Assembly: GCA_964360995.1 (NCBI GenBank)
Contig: CAYHYZ010000013.1
Location: 1 to 17,614 of the forward strand
Length of the DNA: 17,614 nt
Direction of reading: 5' to 3'
Source: CAYHBS01 sp964360995
GTDB lineage: Bacteria > Patescibacteriota > Minisyncoccia > Ryanbacterales > HO2-45-13
The notes beneath the pieces were generated by a model. It was not told where the DNA came from. It was given only the letters and a program-made list of their open reading frames with translations, and searched no databases. Positions 7,159-11,905 of the stretch are shown here, piece after piece. The translations under genes were made by a program, and so were the position numbers. How positions within the stretch are numbered: position 1 is the first letter of the stretch; each line of letters starts with the position of its first letter.

Positions 7159-7836
7159 TTATGCTGATTTTTGTATCTTTGTTCCTCGCCCTTGATGCAA
7201 AAGCTCTTTGTGGAGTTCAATCTCGGTATCTCGCACAAGATTCCTACCCGCTGCTCCCTCTAACGGATTGAAATCTTGCAGATATCGCAACACCGAAGAA
7301 TGTTCTCTCCCACCAAGCACATCGCCCATAAGCGGAGTAGTGATGTTGGCTCCCATATACCGCTTCGCAATCCAGCACGCAAGACGACGACCATCTGTAT
7401 CTCGTCGATCTCGGCTTCGCGAAACAAGAGCGCCTGTTTTTAGATGCATGGCGCGCTCCGTCGCAACAATCACCGCTTCGAAAAATGAGTTGGCATCCTT
7501 TTGCTCAATCAACTGGTGAATCGTACGAGCTGTCAGTGGTAGGCCCATTGTTTCGTCATCTGCGGGCGTGGCACACTTTTGTTTCTCTGTATACGGACGT
7601 ATGTCGCGCTTGGGCACACGATACAGCGCGTGATACTCGTTTCCAAAATGTGGGTGCCGTGCACACCGTCCATGCGTCAGTAGCTGCCCGCAGTGACCAC
7701 AATATATTGGAGCTACTGCCGTAGTACTATGAGAGAAACACCGAAAAGGATGTGCTAGCACATCGAGCTTATGTAATACGCTCGGACAGTGTGCGCATCG
7801 CTGTACCGCTATCGTCGTGCTTGTATATATACTCAC
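7159..7836 (-). CDS. Zinc-knuckle protein with DnaA domain IV-like C-terminus (paralogue 1)
   Basis: 225 aa with a GTG start at 7836, fixed by an excellent Shine-Dalgarno (GAGGAGG, 7844-7850) 7 nt upstream. Residues 14-61 carry C14-x2-C17, C33-x2-H36, C46-x2-C49 and C58-x2-H61. Residues about 114-210 resemble DnaA domain IV, and GGREHSSV (175-182) is very close to the DnaA-box-binding signature GGRDHSTV. It is preceded by TDGRRLACWIAKRYMGANIT, as in the DnaA helix before the HTH. The linker (62-113) is not recognised. The AAA+ and helicase-loading domains of DnaA are missing, so it cannot be an initiator by itself; it may bind DnaA-box-like DNA. First gene of three paralogues, with a strong terminator directly behind it. 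Confidence 0.88.
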   Translation of the reverse strand: MSIYTSTTIAVQRCAHCPSVLHKLDVLAHPFRCFSHSTTAVAPIYCGHCGQLLTHGRCARHPHFGNEYHALYRVPKRDIRPYTEKQKCATPADDETMGLPLTARTIHQLIEQKDANSFFEAVIVATERAMHLKTGALVSRSRDRRDTDGRRLACWIAKRYMGANITTPLMGDVLGGREHSSVLRYLQDFNPLEGAAGRNLVRDTEIELHKELLHQGRGTKIQKSA

Positions 7837-7843
7837 CGGGAAT

Positions 7844-7850
7844 CCTCCTC
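7844..7850 (-). promoter_or_regulatory. Shine-Dalgarno that fixes the GTG start of paralogue 1
   Basis: Minus-strand GAGGAGG, 7 nt before the GTG at 7836-7834. Few genes in this window have an SD this strong. The 7851-7904 stretch upstream shows no further gene. Confidence 0.8.
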
Positions 7851-7904
7851 AAGGTTCTTTGTTAGCGTTGTACCACCTTTCAGGTAAAAAGCAAACAAAC
7901 ATCG

Positions 7905-8150
7905 TTACTTTGTATTTTTTATCAATCGTAATTTTTCTTGCCTCCGTAGTTGCTTTATGAGGTGCTCGCGCTTGAGCGCTACTGATCGCGATGTACATTT
8001 TTCTGAATACACAATTTTTTGGGGAGGCCGCGCGCGCGTATATTTTCCACCCTTCCCCGATTTGTGTGCAGCAAAGCGTTTCTCAAGATTATTGGTACTT
8101 CCTGTATACAAGCTTCCATCCTTGCATTGTAAAATATAGATACACCACAT
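7905..8150 (-). CDS. GIY-YIG domain protein, YhbQ/UPF0213-like
   Basis: 81 aa, the typical length of the stand-alone YhbQ-like GIY-YIG family. Seen: CIYILQCKDGSLYTGSTNNL (the GIY-YIG beta strands, YIL...YTG form), R-rich helix EKRFAAHKSGKGGKYTRA, PQKIVYSE, and SRSVALKREHLIKQLRRQEK carrying the family's R...E helix. GIY-YIG domains are small metal-dependent endonuclease folds; members of this short family are thought to act on DNA in repair-like roles, but the role is not settled. Start at the ATG at 8150 with GGAT just upstream. A terminator-like hairpin (8166-8198) separates it from whatever is upstream. It could in principle be related to intron mobility nearby, but such short orphan forms are common in ordinary genomes. 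Confidence 0.9.
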   Translation of the reverse strand: MWCIYILQCKDGSLYTGSTNNLEKRFAAHKSGKGGKYTRARPPQKIVYSEKCTSRSVALKREHLIKQLRRQEKLRLIKNTK

Positions 8151-8165
8151 ACATCCATTATATAA

Positions 8166-8198
8166 GAAAACATCCGCCTCGGTGAGTCGGATGTTTTC
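8166..8198 (-). terminator. Hairpin terminator upstream of the GIY-YIG gene
   Basis: 11-bp perfect stem GAAAACATCCG (8166-8176) with CGGATGTTTTC (8188-8198) and an 11-nt loop. The minus strand continues TTATATAA after TTTTC. It would end transcripts coming from the 8247-8396 region. The 8199-8246 stretch holds nothing I recognise. Confidence 0.65.
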
Positions 8199-8246
8199 AG
8201 ATAATTACCTGAGCAATGGATTCACAGGCCCACACCTATCTCAGAG

Positions 8247-8396
8247 CTACTGCGACGTTGAAAAAGTTATTTCGTCACCGATCTGATCCACCTCAATTGT
8301 GGTTTTTAATATCTGACCCCACACAGAAATAAAGATCATCAGGATGATCGCAATGGTCCAATCAACCCAATGGTCCAAAAAGACTTTTTTATACAT
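8247..8396 (-). CDS. Possible small single-pass membrane protein
   Basis: 49 aa from the ATG at 8396 (MYKKVFLDHWVDW...). It contains one strongly hydrophobic stretch, WTIAIILMIFISVWGQIL, flanked by a charged N-terminus and a polar, acidic C-terminus, as in a single transmembrane helix. No Shine-Dalgarno is visible and no family is recognised. The frame stays open up to 8609, but that part overlaps hairpins and a degenerate tRNA copy and is probably not coding. A hairpin terminator follows at 8166-8198. It may be a chance ORF; conservation in related genomes would decide. Confidence 0.35.
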   Translation of the reverse strand: MYKKVFLDHWVDWTIAIILMIFISVWGQILKTTIEVDQIGDEITFSTSQ

Positions 8397-8523
8397 GGAG
8401 TAATTATCACATATCAGACCATAATCTTGAACAAGAGGCTGTGCGTTAAAAAACGTTGCGCTTAAATACTTATTTATATACTTGCCACCAAGAAGGAGTT
8501 TATCTGCTATCCGCGCAAAATAT

Positions 8524-8560
8524 CGAAAAACGACGCACCGTGTTGGTACGCCGTTTTTCG
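8524..8560 (-). terminator. Long hairpin, terminator-like on the minus strand
   Basis: A 16-bp stem: CGAAAAACGACGCACC (8524-8539) against GGTACGCCGTTTTTCG (8545-8560), loop GTGTT. The two departures from complementarity are G-U pairs on the minus strand but mismatches on the plus strand, so the folded RNA is read from the minus strand. It is T-rich at the end (GTTTTTCGATATTTT). It lies directly behind the degenerate tRNA 3'-end copy. Confidence 0.6.
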
Positions 8561-8565
8561 TATTT

Positions 8566-8583
8566 GTTGCGGGACCGGGATTT
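8566..8583 (-). repeat. Copy of the tRNA-fMet 3' end (attachment-site-like or decayed duplicate)
   Basis: 18 bp identical to 8788-8805 of the tRNA-fMet gene: minus-strand AAATCCCGGTCCCGCAAC, from the T-loop to just past the acceptor stem. The same order and nearly the same spacing is kept for a 9-bp match to the intron's 3' part (GTAAAGTGA at 8606-8614 versus 8830-8838). That favours a decayed duplicate of the tRNA/intron 3' region; the rest of the tRNA fold is lost. It lies 222 bp downstream of the intact gene. Confidence 0.7.
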
Positions 8584-8593
8584 TCCCTCCTCC

Positions 8594-8629
8594 GCAATAT
8601 TCGAGTCACTTTACTCCAGCGAATATTGC
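8594..8629. repeat. Inverted repeat within the degenerate tRNA copy
   Basis: Perfect 10-bp arms GCAATATTCG (8594-8603) and CGAATATTGC (8620-8629) with a 16-nt loop. Function unknown. Confidence 0.6.
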
Positions 8630-8646
8630 TCCTCCGGAACCACTGT

Positions 8647-8680
8647 TCCCTAAAATATAAAGCAGTTTATATTTTAGGGA
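8647..8680. repeat. 15-bp perfect inverted repeat, AT-rich
   Basis: Arms TCCCTAAAATATAAA (8647-8661) and TTTATATTTTAGGGA (8666-8680) around GCAG. No U-tract follows on either strand. Its outer CCCTAA recalls the ArsR-linked palindrome, but the inner part differs. Confidence 0.6.
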
Positions 8681-8747
8681 TACCGTGCAAATCCCGACGC
8701 ACGAATGTATTCCCGACGCTTCGGTCGGAACATTTGTTTTGCAAATC

Positions 8748-8773
8748 AAAAAACCGCCTCGCGGCGGTTTTTT
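8748..8773. terminator. Bidirectional intrinsic terminator after tRNA-fMet
   Basis: Stem CCGCC/GGCGG extended by six A's and six T's on the two sides (AAAAAACCGCC, TCGC loop, GGCGGTTTTTT). It lies 13 nt after the tRNA CCA end on the minus strand. Confidence 0.85.
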
Positions 8774-8785
8774 GAGCAAAACTTC

Positions 8786-9111
8786 TGGTTGCGGGACCGG
8801 GATTTGCACCCGGGTCTGGAGGTTCGCACTCACTTTACATTTCTATAAAGACTGGACTATACCATCTTCCCACTGGGAAGTTTCCATTGTAGTCTCTGAA
8901 CCTTTCCAATCTGTACATTACCGATTAGACTTGGCTGCTGATTGTCGAATCTTGGCTTTTCTCTGCGTTCACGCTCACCCTTTCGAGTCACGTTGTAGCA
9001 AACCAAGCTCTCACGAGTTTCCAGCAGTTTCGGAAATTTTTCCATCACACATTACTGCATGAGGTCACAATTATTTATGAGCCTCCCGAGGTACTACTCC
9101 TCTATCCCGCG
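8786..9111 (-). tRNA. Initiator tRNA-fMet (CAU) interrupted by a group I intron
   Basis: Exons are 9077-9111 and 8786-8824 (74 nt joined, CCA encoded). Initiator marks: acceptor CGCGGGA/TCCCGCA with unpaired C1 x A72; A11-U24 in the D-stem; anticodon loop CTCATAA between GGAGG and CCTCC. T-stem CCGGG/CCCGG. Oddities: the T-loop is TGCAAAT (G at position 55 instead of T) and the 7-nt D-loop AGTAGTA lacks the usual GG pair, so the G18-U55 contact cannot form normally. Anticodon-stem pair 29-41 is A-U instead of G-C. The 252-nt intron sits between U36 of the anticodon and A37. A strong promoter lies upstream (TTGTCA-17-TAATCT) and a terminator downstream. This is presumably the genome's only or main initiator tRNA, which cannot be checked here. 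Confidence 0.9.
8825..9076 (-). ncRNA. Group I self-splicing intron in tRNA-fMet
   Basis: 252 nt, no ORF inside. Core elements on the minus strand: Q-like AATCAGCAGCCAAG (8943-8930), R-like GTTCAGAGACTA (8901-8890), S-like AAGATGGTATAGTCC (8868-8854). Helices: P5 GATT/AATC; P6 TCTAATC/GATTGGA; P7 GACTA (8894-8890) with TAGTC (8859-8855); P8 CTTCCC/GGGAAG with loop AGT; P9-like CTTTA/TAAAG. The 5' exon ends in U36, which can pair with G9068 of an internal guide (GTGACC), giving the required U-G pair at the splice site. The intron ends in G before AACCTCC. Exon joining restores a complete anticodon arm. Group I introns in initiator tRNA are known from cyanobacteria; the subclass was not assigned. 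Confidence 0.88.
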
Positions 9112-9117
9112 GCTTAC

Positions 9118-9146
9118 AGATTAACACACCACAACCCCTCTGACAA
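9118..9146 (-). promoter_or_regulatory. Promoter of tRNA-fMet
   Basis: Minus-strand -35 TTGTCA (9146-9141), 17-bp spacer, -10 TAATCT (9123-9118). The -10 ends 6 nt before tRNA position 1, so the transcript would start at or next to the mature 5' end. Confidence 0.65.
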
Positions 9147-9211
9147 TATATGCGCTGTGTATATTGTATATGCTATATGTGATTTGCGTGATACAATATG
9201 CCTATATATTT

Positions 9212-9904
9212 ATGGCAAACCCTGGCCTACGCCACCAAGCACGACAATTGAGAAAGAAAGGAAAGAGTATTTATGAAATTGCTGAACTAATTACTGCGCC
9301 AGTGAGCACAATTAGCTACTGGTGTAGAGACATTTCTTTAACTTCCTCACAACAATCAAGACTTTTTAAAAAACAAACTGACCCCTCCTACCCTGCTCGG
9401 CTACATGCTGCAGAACAAATTCGCCACCGCCGCATAGAAAGATCTGAATTACTGCGCAACAGCGGCGTCCGCGATATTGGAAAAATGAATGATAGGGAAA
9501 TTTTTTTTACTGGAATTGGTCTCTATTGGGGTGAGGGGTTTCGAAAACAAGAAAAAGTCGGCTTTACATCCGGAGACGAGAATATTGTTGTGTTTATGCT
9601 CCAGTGGCTACGTCTTGTTTTTAAGGTTACGCCGAAGGACCTCATATTAAGAGTCACAATCAATGAAGCTCATAAACACAGGTCGAAGGAAATTTGCGCA
9701 CATTGGTCGCGCCTTACTCATGTTCGCCCTGAGCAATTTACAAAACCATCATACGTTGCAACCAAGCAAATAACCCCATATCAGTCTGAAAAGCCATATT
9801 TCGGCACTTTGCGTGTATTAGTAAGAAAAAGTACAGATAAACATAGAATGCTTATGGGCTGGTTGGAGGGCGTGCGTCAGCGAGGCCAATCTAACTCATC
9901 GTAG
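9212..9904 (+). CDS. HTH protein with LAGLIDADG-like motif; candidate homing endonuclease
   Basis: 230 aa from the ATG at 9212 (MANPGLRHQAR); an upstream in-frame ATG at 9164 would overlap a promoter region and encode a less likely hydrophobic leader. Residues 1-50 look like a resolvase-type helix-turn-helix: ARQLRKKGKSIYEIAELI then VSTISYWCRD. Residues about 97-135 contain FFTGIGLYWGEGFRKQ and VGFTSGDENIVVFMLQWL. These match the layout of a LAGLIDADG helix (GxGxYWGEG, acidic residue at the end) followed by strand and helix. Only one such motif is seen. There is no Shine-Dalgarno; the mRNA may be nearly leaderless. One of only two genes on the plus strand, diverging from the intron-bearing tRNA 100 bp away. 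A role in mobilising that intron is inferred; a plain DNA-binding regulator is the alternative. Confidence 0.7.
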   Translation: MANPGLRHQARQLRKKGKSIYEIAELITAPVSTISYWCRDISLTSSQQSRLFKKQTDPSYPARLHAAEQIRHRRIERSELLRNSGVRDIGKMNDREIFFTGIGLYWGEGFRKQEKVGFTSGDENIVVFMLQWLRLVFKVTPKDLILRVTINEAHKHRSKEICAHWSRLTHVRPEQFTKPSYVATKQITPYQSEKPYFGTLRVLVRKSTDKHRMLMGWLEGVRQRGQSNSS

Positions 9905-9943
9905 GTTGCGAAACAGTGACATTGAGATAGAATGGTCACACCC

Positions 9944-10017
9944 GCCGGGGTAGCTCAGTTGGTTAGAGCGTGGGACTCATAAACCCAAGGTCGGCAGTTC
10001 GATTCTGCCCTCCGGCA
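9944..10017 (+). tRNA. tRNA with CAU anticodon (elongator Met, or Ile2)
   Basis: Complete cloverleaf: acceptor GCCGGGG/CTCCGGC, D-arm GCTC/GAGC with loop AGTTGGTTA, anticodon arm TGGGA-CTCATAA-ACCCA (31-39 A x A mismatch), variable AGGTC, T-arm GGCAG-TTCGATT-CTGCC, discriminator A. CCA is not encoded, unlike tRNA-fMet. G1-C72 pairing excludes the initiator. Elongator Met and lysidine-modified Ile2 cannot be told apart safely by eye. Confidence 0.93.
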
Positions 10018-10035
10018 CATCACCAAAAAAATATC

Positions 10036-10593
10036 TTACTTACTGCTCAGTAAAGACTCTGAAAATTTTTCTAACTGCTCCCCCACAAGCACTGCGCTTG
10101 CCTGCGGATGCACATCCTCAATCGTGCGAACATAACTCGCTTGGCAGAGCCACCCGGAAAATACTTTTCTCGCGTCAGCAAATGTCTCTATTTTTCTCTC
10201 ACCCGTTTGTAAGTCGCGACTGTTCCATACTGCGCGCACATGTGAAGGTAATTGCGCGAGTTCCGAAATGGTGTTGGGTTCAATAAGGCACTTTTCAATG
10301 TGCGTGCTCGGTATTCTCCCCACCACTAACACCCAGTCTGCTCCTGCGGAGAGCGCTCGCTCAATATCACCGTCACTCGCATGAATCCCCTTTGCGAGAA
10401 TGGGTTTTTTGGTCAGCGTGCGCGCTTTTGTAATGAGATCAAATGATCCTCCCCACCGAGGATCAGTGTGAATTGAGACTATGTCTCCAATATGATTTGC
10501 TACGGTAAAAAGCTTGTTCCATGTTTGCGCTGTTCGAAATCCAAATGGTGACTCAGTTTTCACTTCTGCAATAATTTCTATTCCGCGATACAT
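10036..10593 (-). CDS. Indole-3-glycerol-phosphate-synthase-like TIM-barrel protein (orphan)
   Basis: 185 aa, against about 250 for TrpC. Seen: IIAEVKTESPFG (E10 and K12 match the IGPS EiK catalytic pair), DIVSIHTDPRWGGSFDLI, PILAKGIH (K68 = catalytic Lys of LRKDF), GADWVLVV, CLIEPNTISEL (E105), AVWNSRDLQTGE (N124) and VRTIEDVHPQASAVLVGEQL. The barrel is shortened at the N-terminus and around the loop after strand 5. At the IGPS SESG position the text reads CQAS (Q151, A152), so the phosphate/substrate Glu-Ser pair is lost. No other trp gene is near. It probably descends from TrpC but may catalyse something else or be degenerate. Start at the ATG at 10593, weak RBS. Confidence 0.75.
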   Translation of the reverse strand: MYRGIEIIAEVKTESPFGFRTAQTWNKLFTVANHIGDIVSIHTDPRWGGSFDLITKARTLTKKPILAKGIHASDGDIERALSAGADWVLVVGRIPSTHIEKCLIEPNTISELAQLPSHVRAVWNSRDLQTGERKIETFADARKVFSGWLCQASYVRTIEDVHPQASAVLVGEQLEKFSESLLSSK

Positions 10594-10629
10594 ATATCCA
10601 TGGTACCGGGAACATACAGAAATAAAAAC

Positions 10630-10653
10630 AGCCCAACGATTGCTCGTTGGGCT
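10630..10653 (-). terminator. Intrinsic terminator of ndk
   Basis: 10-bp perfect stem AGCCCAACGA/TCGTTGGGCT with loop TTGC. On the minus strand it is followed by GTTTTTATTTC. Confidence 0.9.
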
Positions 10654-10668
10654 AAACTTCGTTTGAGA

Positions 10669-11076
10669 CTATTTCGGAAAGATAAGTGCTAATTCGCGCT
10701 GAGCTGCCTCAGCATTTTCAGATGCATGCACCGCGTTTGCAGGGCCACCCGTTCCATACTTCGCGCGAATCGTCCCGAAAGCTGCAGTTGTAGGATTGGT
10801 GCTCCCGTTCAGTACCCGCGCTTGCGCAATGACTTCCTCTCCGTGCGCAAGGAACGCCATGGTAATTCCTTGCGTCATGTGGGCCATGAGCCCATCGAAG
10901 AATGACTTGCCCTCATGCTCTTGGTAGAGCTCACGCGCAATTTCGACAGGCATCGGATTCATGAGTCGCGAATGCACCAACCTGATGCCTCTGTCCTTAT
11001 ACATATGAATAATGGCTAGCCAATCTTCATGCGCTACGGCGTCCGGTTTGATCATAATGAGCGTTGATTCGAACAT
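10669..11076 (-). CDS. ndk: Nucleoside-diphosphate kinase
   Basis: 135 aa, normal family length. Transfers the gamma phosphate from ATP to NDPs through a phosphohistidine, balancing NTP and dNTP pools in the cytoplasm. Seen: ESTLIMIKPDAV (K10), the Kpn-loop-like region, GSTNPTTAAFGTIRAKYG, and the active-site histidine H117 in ANAVHASENAEAA. The ATG at 11076 is chosen because GGAGGTG lies 6 nt upstream; the frame is open to 11142, but that part lacks homology. A promoter (TTGACT-16-TACAGT) stands in front and a strong terminator behind, so it is a single-gene unit. Confidence 0.96.
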   Translation of the reverse strand: MFESTLIMIKPDAVAHEDWLAIIHMYKDRGIRLVHSRLMNPMPVEIARELYQEHEGKSFFDGLMAHMTQGITMAFLAHGEEVIAQARVLNGSTNPTTAAFGTIRAKYGTGGPANAVHASENAEAAQRELALIFPK

Positions 11077-11101
11077 CTCGCACCTCCGGTTTTCTGGAAG
11101 T

Positions 11102-11129
11102 ACTGTACTGGTTTCACCCTCATAGTCAA
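11102..11129 (-). promoter_or_regulatory. Promoter of ndk
   Basis: Minus-strand -35 TTGACT (11129-11124), 16-bp spacer, -10 TACAGT (11107-11102), about 25 nt before the ATG at 11076. Confidence 0.5.
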
Positions 11130-11153
11130 CCGCGCATATCACGGAACAAGGCT

Positions 11154-11179
11154 AAAAAAGAGACGCCGGTGGCATCTCT
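11154..11179 (-). terminator. Intrinsic terminator after the small coiled-coil gene
   Basis: 9-bp stem AGAGATGCC/GGCGTCTCT on the minus strand (one G-U pair), loop ACC, followed by TTTTTTAGC. It lies 19 nt after the stop of the 57-aa gene. Confidence 0.85.
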
Positions 11180-11198
11180 TAATATGAAGTGCGGAGAA

Positions 11199-11372
11199 TT
11201 ATTTTAAGTCCCTTTTGTGCGCATCAATCTCTTTATCAAGCTTTTCTCGCTGCTGTTGCATTTCTTTTAACTTAGCCTCCTTCTCTTTCCTCTGCTCTTC
11301 CTGTGCTTCTTTGAGTCGCCTTTCCGCCTCGGCTACTTTTTTCGCCGCTTCTGCCGATGTATCTTTTTCCAT
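11199..11372 (-). CDS. Small charged coiled-coil protein, function unknown
   Basis: 57 aa (MEKDTSAEAAKKVAEAE... to ...IDAHKRDLK). Nearly the whole protein is a predicted long amphipathic helix rich in Lys, Glu, Arg and Gln, with Leu/Val/Ala in heptad-like positions (KKVAEAERRLKEAQ, KEAKLKEMQQQREKLDKEI). No cysteine, no membrane segment, no signal peptide. No Shine-Dalgarno, but an extended -10 (TGTTATACT) lies about 45 nt upstream and a good terminator follows at 11154-11179, which supports a real transcript. Such short coiled coils may act as scaffold or nucleic-acid-binding proteins; nothing in the context decides. Confidence 0.65.
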   Translation of the reverse strand: MEKDTSAEAAKKVAEAERRLKEAQEEQRKEKEAKLKEMQQQREKLDKEIDAHKRDLK

Positions 11373-11417
11373 ACTATATTTTTAATTATACGAATAATTT
11401 TTTACAACCTTGTATAT

Positions 11418-11426
11418 AGTATAACA
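11418..11426 (-). promoter_or_regulatory. Extended -10 promoter of the coiled-coil gene
   Basis: Minus-strand TGTTATACT in a very AT-rich stretch (11373-11440). No clear -35 is seen. The AT-rich segment itself contains no gene. Confidence 0.4.
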
Positions 11427-11498
11427 AATAATAAACAATAGGATGTGCACTTCGTTCCCCAACTACGAATAGCCATGTTTGCGCCTTGCTTTGTCGAG

Positions 11499-11538
11499 AT
11501 CATAAAATAAGACGCAATTCAGTGTCTTATTTTATGAT
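11499..11538. repeat. 17-bp AT-rich inverted repeat beside a tRNA-Asp end copy
   Basis: Arms ATCATAAAATAAGACGC (11499-11515) and GTGTCTTATTTTATGAT (11522-11538), one non-complementary pair (G-U on the plus strand), loop AATTCA. It directly abuts the repeat at 11540-11558, as the hairpin 8524-8560 lies next to the other tRNA-end copy. Confidence 0.6.
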
Positions 11539-11539
11539 G

Positions 11540-11558
11540 GCGCAGCGGATGAGACTTG
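11540..11558 (-). repeat. Copy of the tRNA-Asp 3' end (attachment-site-like)
   Basis: 19 bp matching 11645-11663 of tRNA-Asp at 18 positions; minus-strand CAAGTCTCATCCGCTGCGC, from the T-loop through the acceptor stem and discriminator. The sequence on its 5' side no longer folds as a tRNA. It lies 105 bp downstream of the intact gene. 11559-11633 contains short hairpins (GTCC/GGAC) and a further AGTCTC-containing stretch but no gene. Confidence 0.7.
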
Positions 11559-11633
11559 GTCCGAAGGGACAGGCGAGACTTGCCTACCCGGCCAGGGAAC
11601 TCGCTCCGCCAGCTGGCAGACTCTCACGTGGGG

Positions 11634-11732
11634 TTCATCACAAAGCGCAGCGGACGAGACTTGAACTCGCAACCTCTCGCGTGACAGGCGAGTGCTCTAA
11701 CCAATTGAGCTACCGCTGCGCTTTGTGATGAA
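11634..11732. repeat. 20-bp inverted repeat enclosing tRNA-Asp
   Basis: Perfect arms: 11634-11653 (TTCATCACAAAGCGCAGCGG) and 11713-11732. Seven base pairs are the tRNA acceptor stem; thirteen more extend it into leader and trailer, including C-1 paired with discriminator G73. The precursor would have a continuous 20-bp helix. Confidence 0.85.
11646..11719 (-). tRNA. tRNA-Asp (GUC)
   Basis: Complete cloverleaf: acceptor GCAGCGG/CCGCTGC, D-arm GCTC/GAGC with AATTGGTTA, anticodon arm CTCGC-CTGTCAC-GCGAG with anticodon GTC, variable AGGTT, T-arm GCGAG-TTCAAGT-CTCGT, discriminator G73 as expected for Asp. CCA is not encoded. It is flanked by complementary leader and trailer (see the 20-bp inverted repeat). 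Confidence 0.95.
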
Positions 11733-11769
11733 ATATCAGGCGTGGAACCCTCACGATTTTTATGGTCGC

Positions 11770-11832
11770 TCTGCGACACCGCTCAGGCGTATCGCGTTGC
11801 GATACGTTCCAACCAATTGAGCGACTTGCCCC
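11770..11832 (-). pseudogene. Possible decayed tRNA
   Basis: The minus strand begins GGGGCAAGTC, then GCTCAATTGGTT (12 nt identical to the D-arm of the adjacent tRNA-Asp), then an anticodon-like hairpin GTATC-GCAACGC-GATAC. After that there is no T-arm with a TTC loop and no TTGCCCC to close the acceptor. The hairpin can also be read as an 8-bp perfect stem with loop AAC. A relic is likely but not certain. 11733-11769 and 11833-11885 show nothing recognisable. Confidence 0.4.
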
Positions 11833-11885
11833 GTGTATCATTGGGGGCCACTGCAAAAAACACACTTCGAACACGTATGAGTATA

Positions 11886-11905
11886 CCAACCTGCTTGGCG
11901 GTTGG
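11886..11905 (-). terminator. Weak hairpin after gatA
   Basis: CCAACC (11886-11891) pairs with GGTTGG (11900-11905) around an 8-nt loop, directly after the gatA stop. The following minus-strand bases (TATACTC) are only slightly T-rich. Confidence 0.35.

Noticed and set aside
8397..8609. Upstream extension of the small membrane-protein frame
   Set aside because: It overlaps the terminator-like hairpin and the tRNA-end copy and shows no protein-like character.
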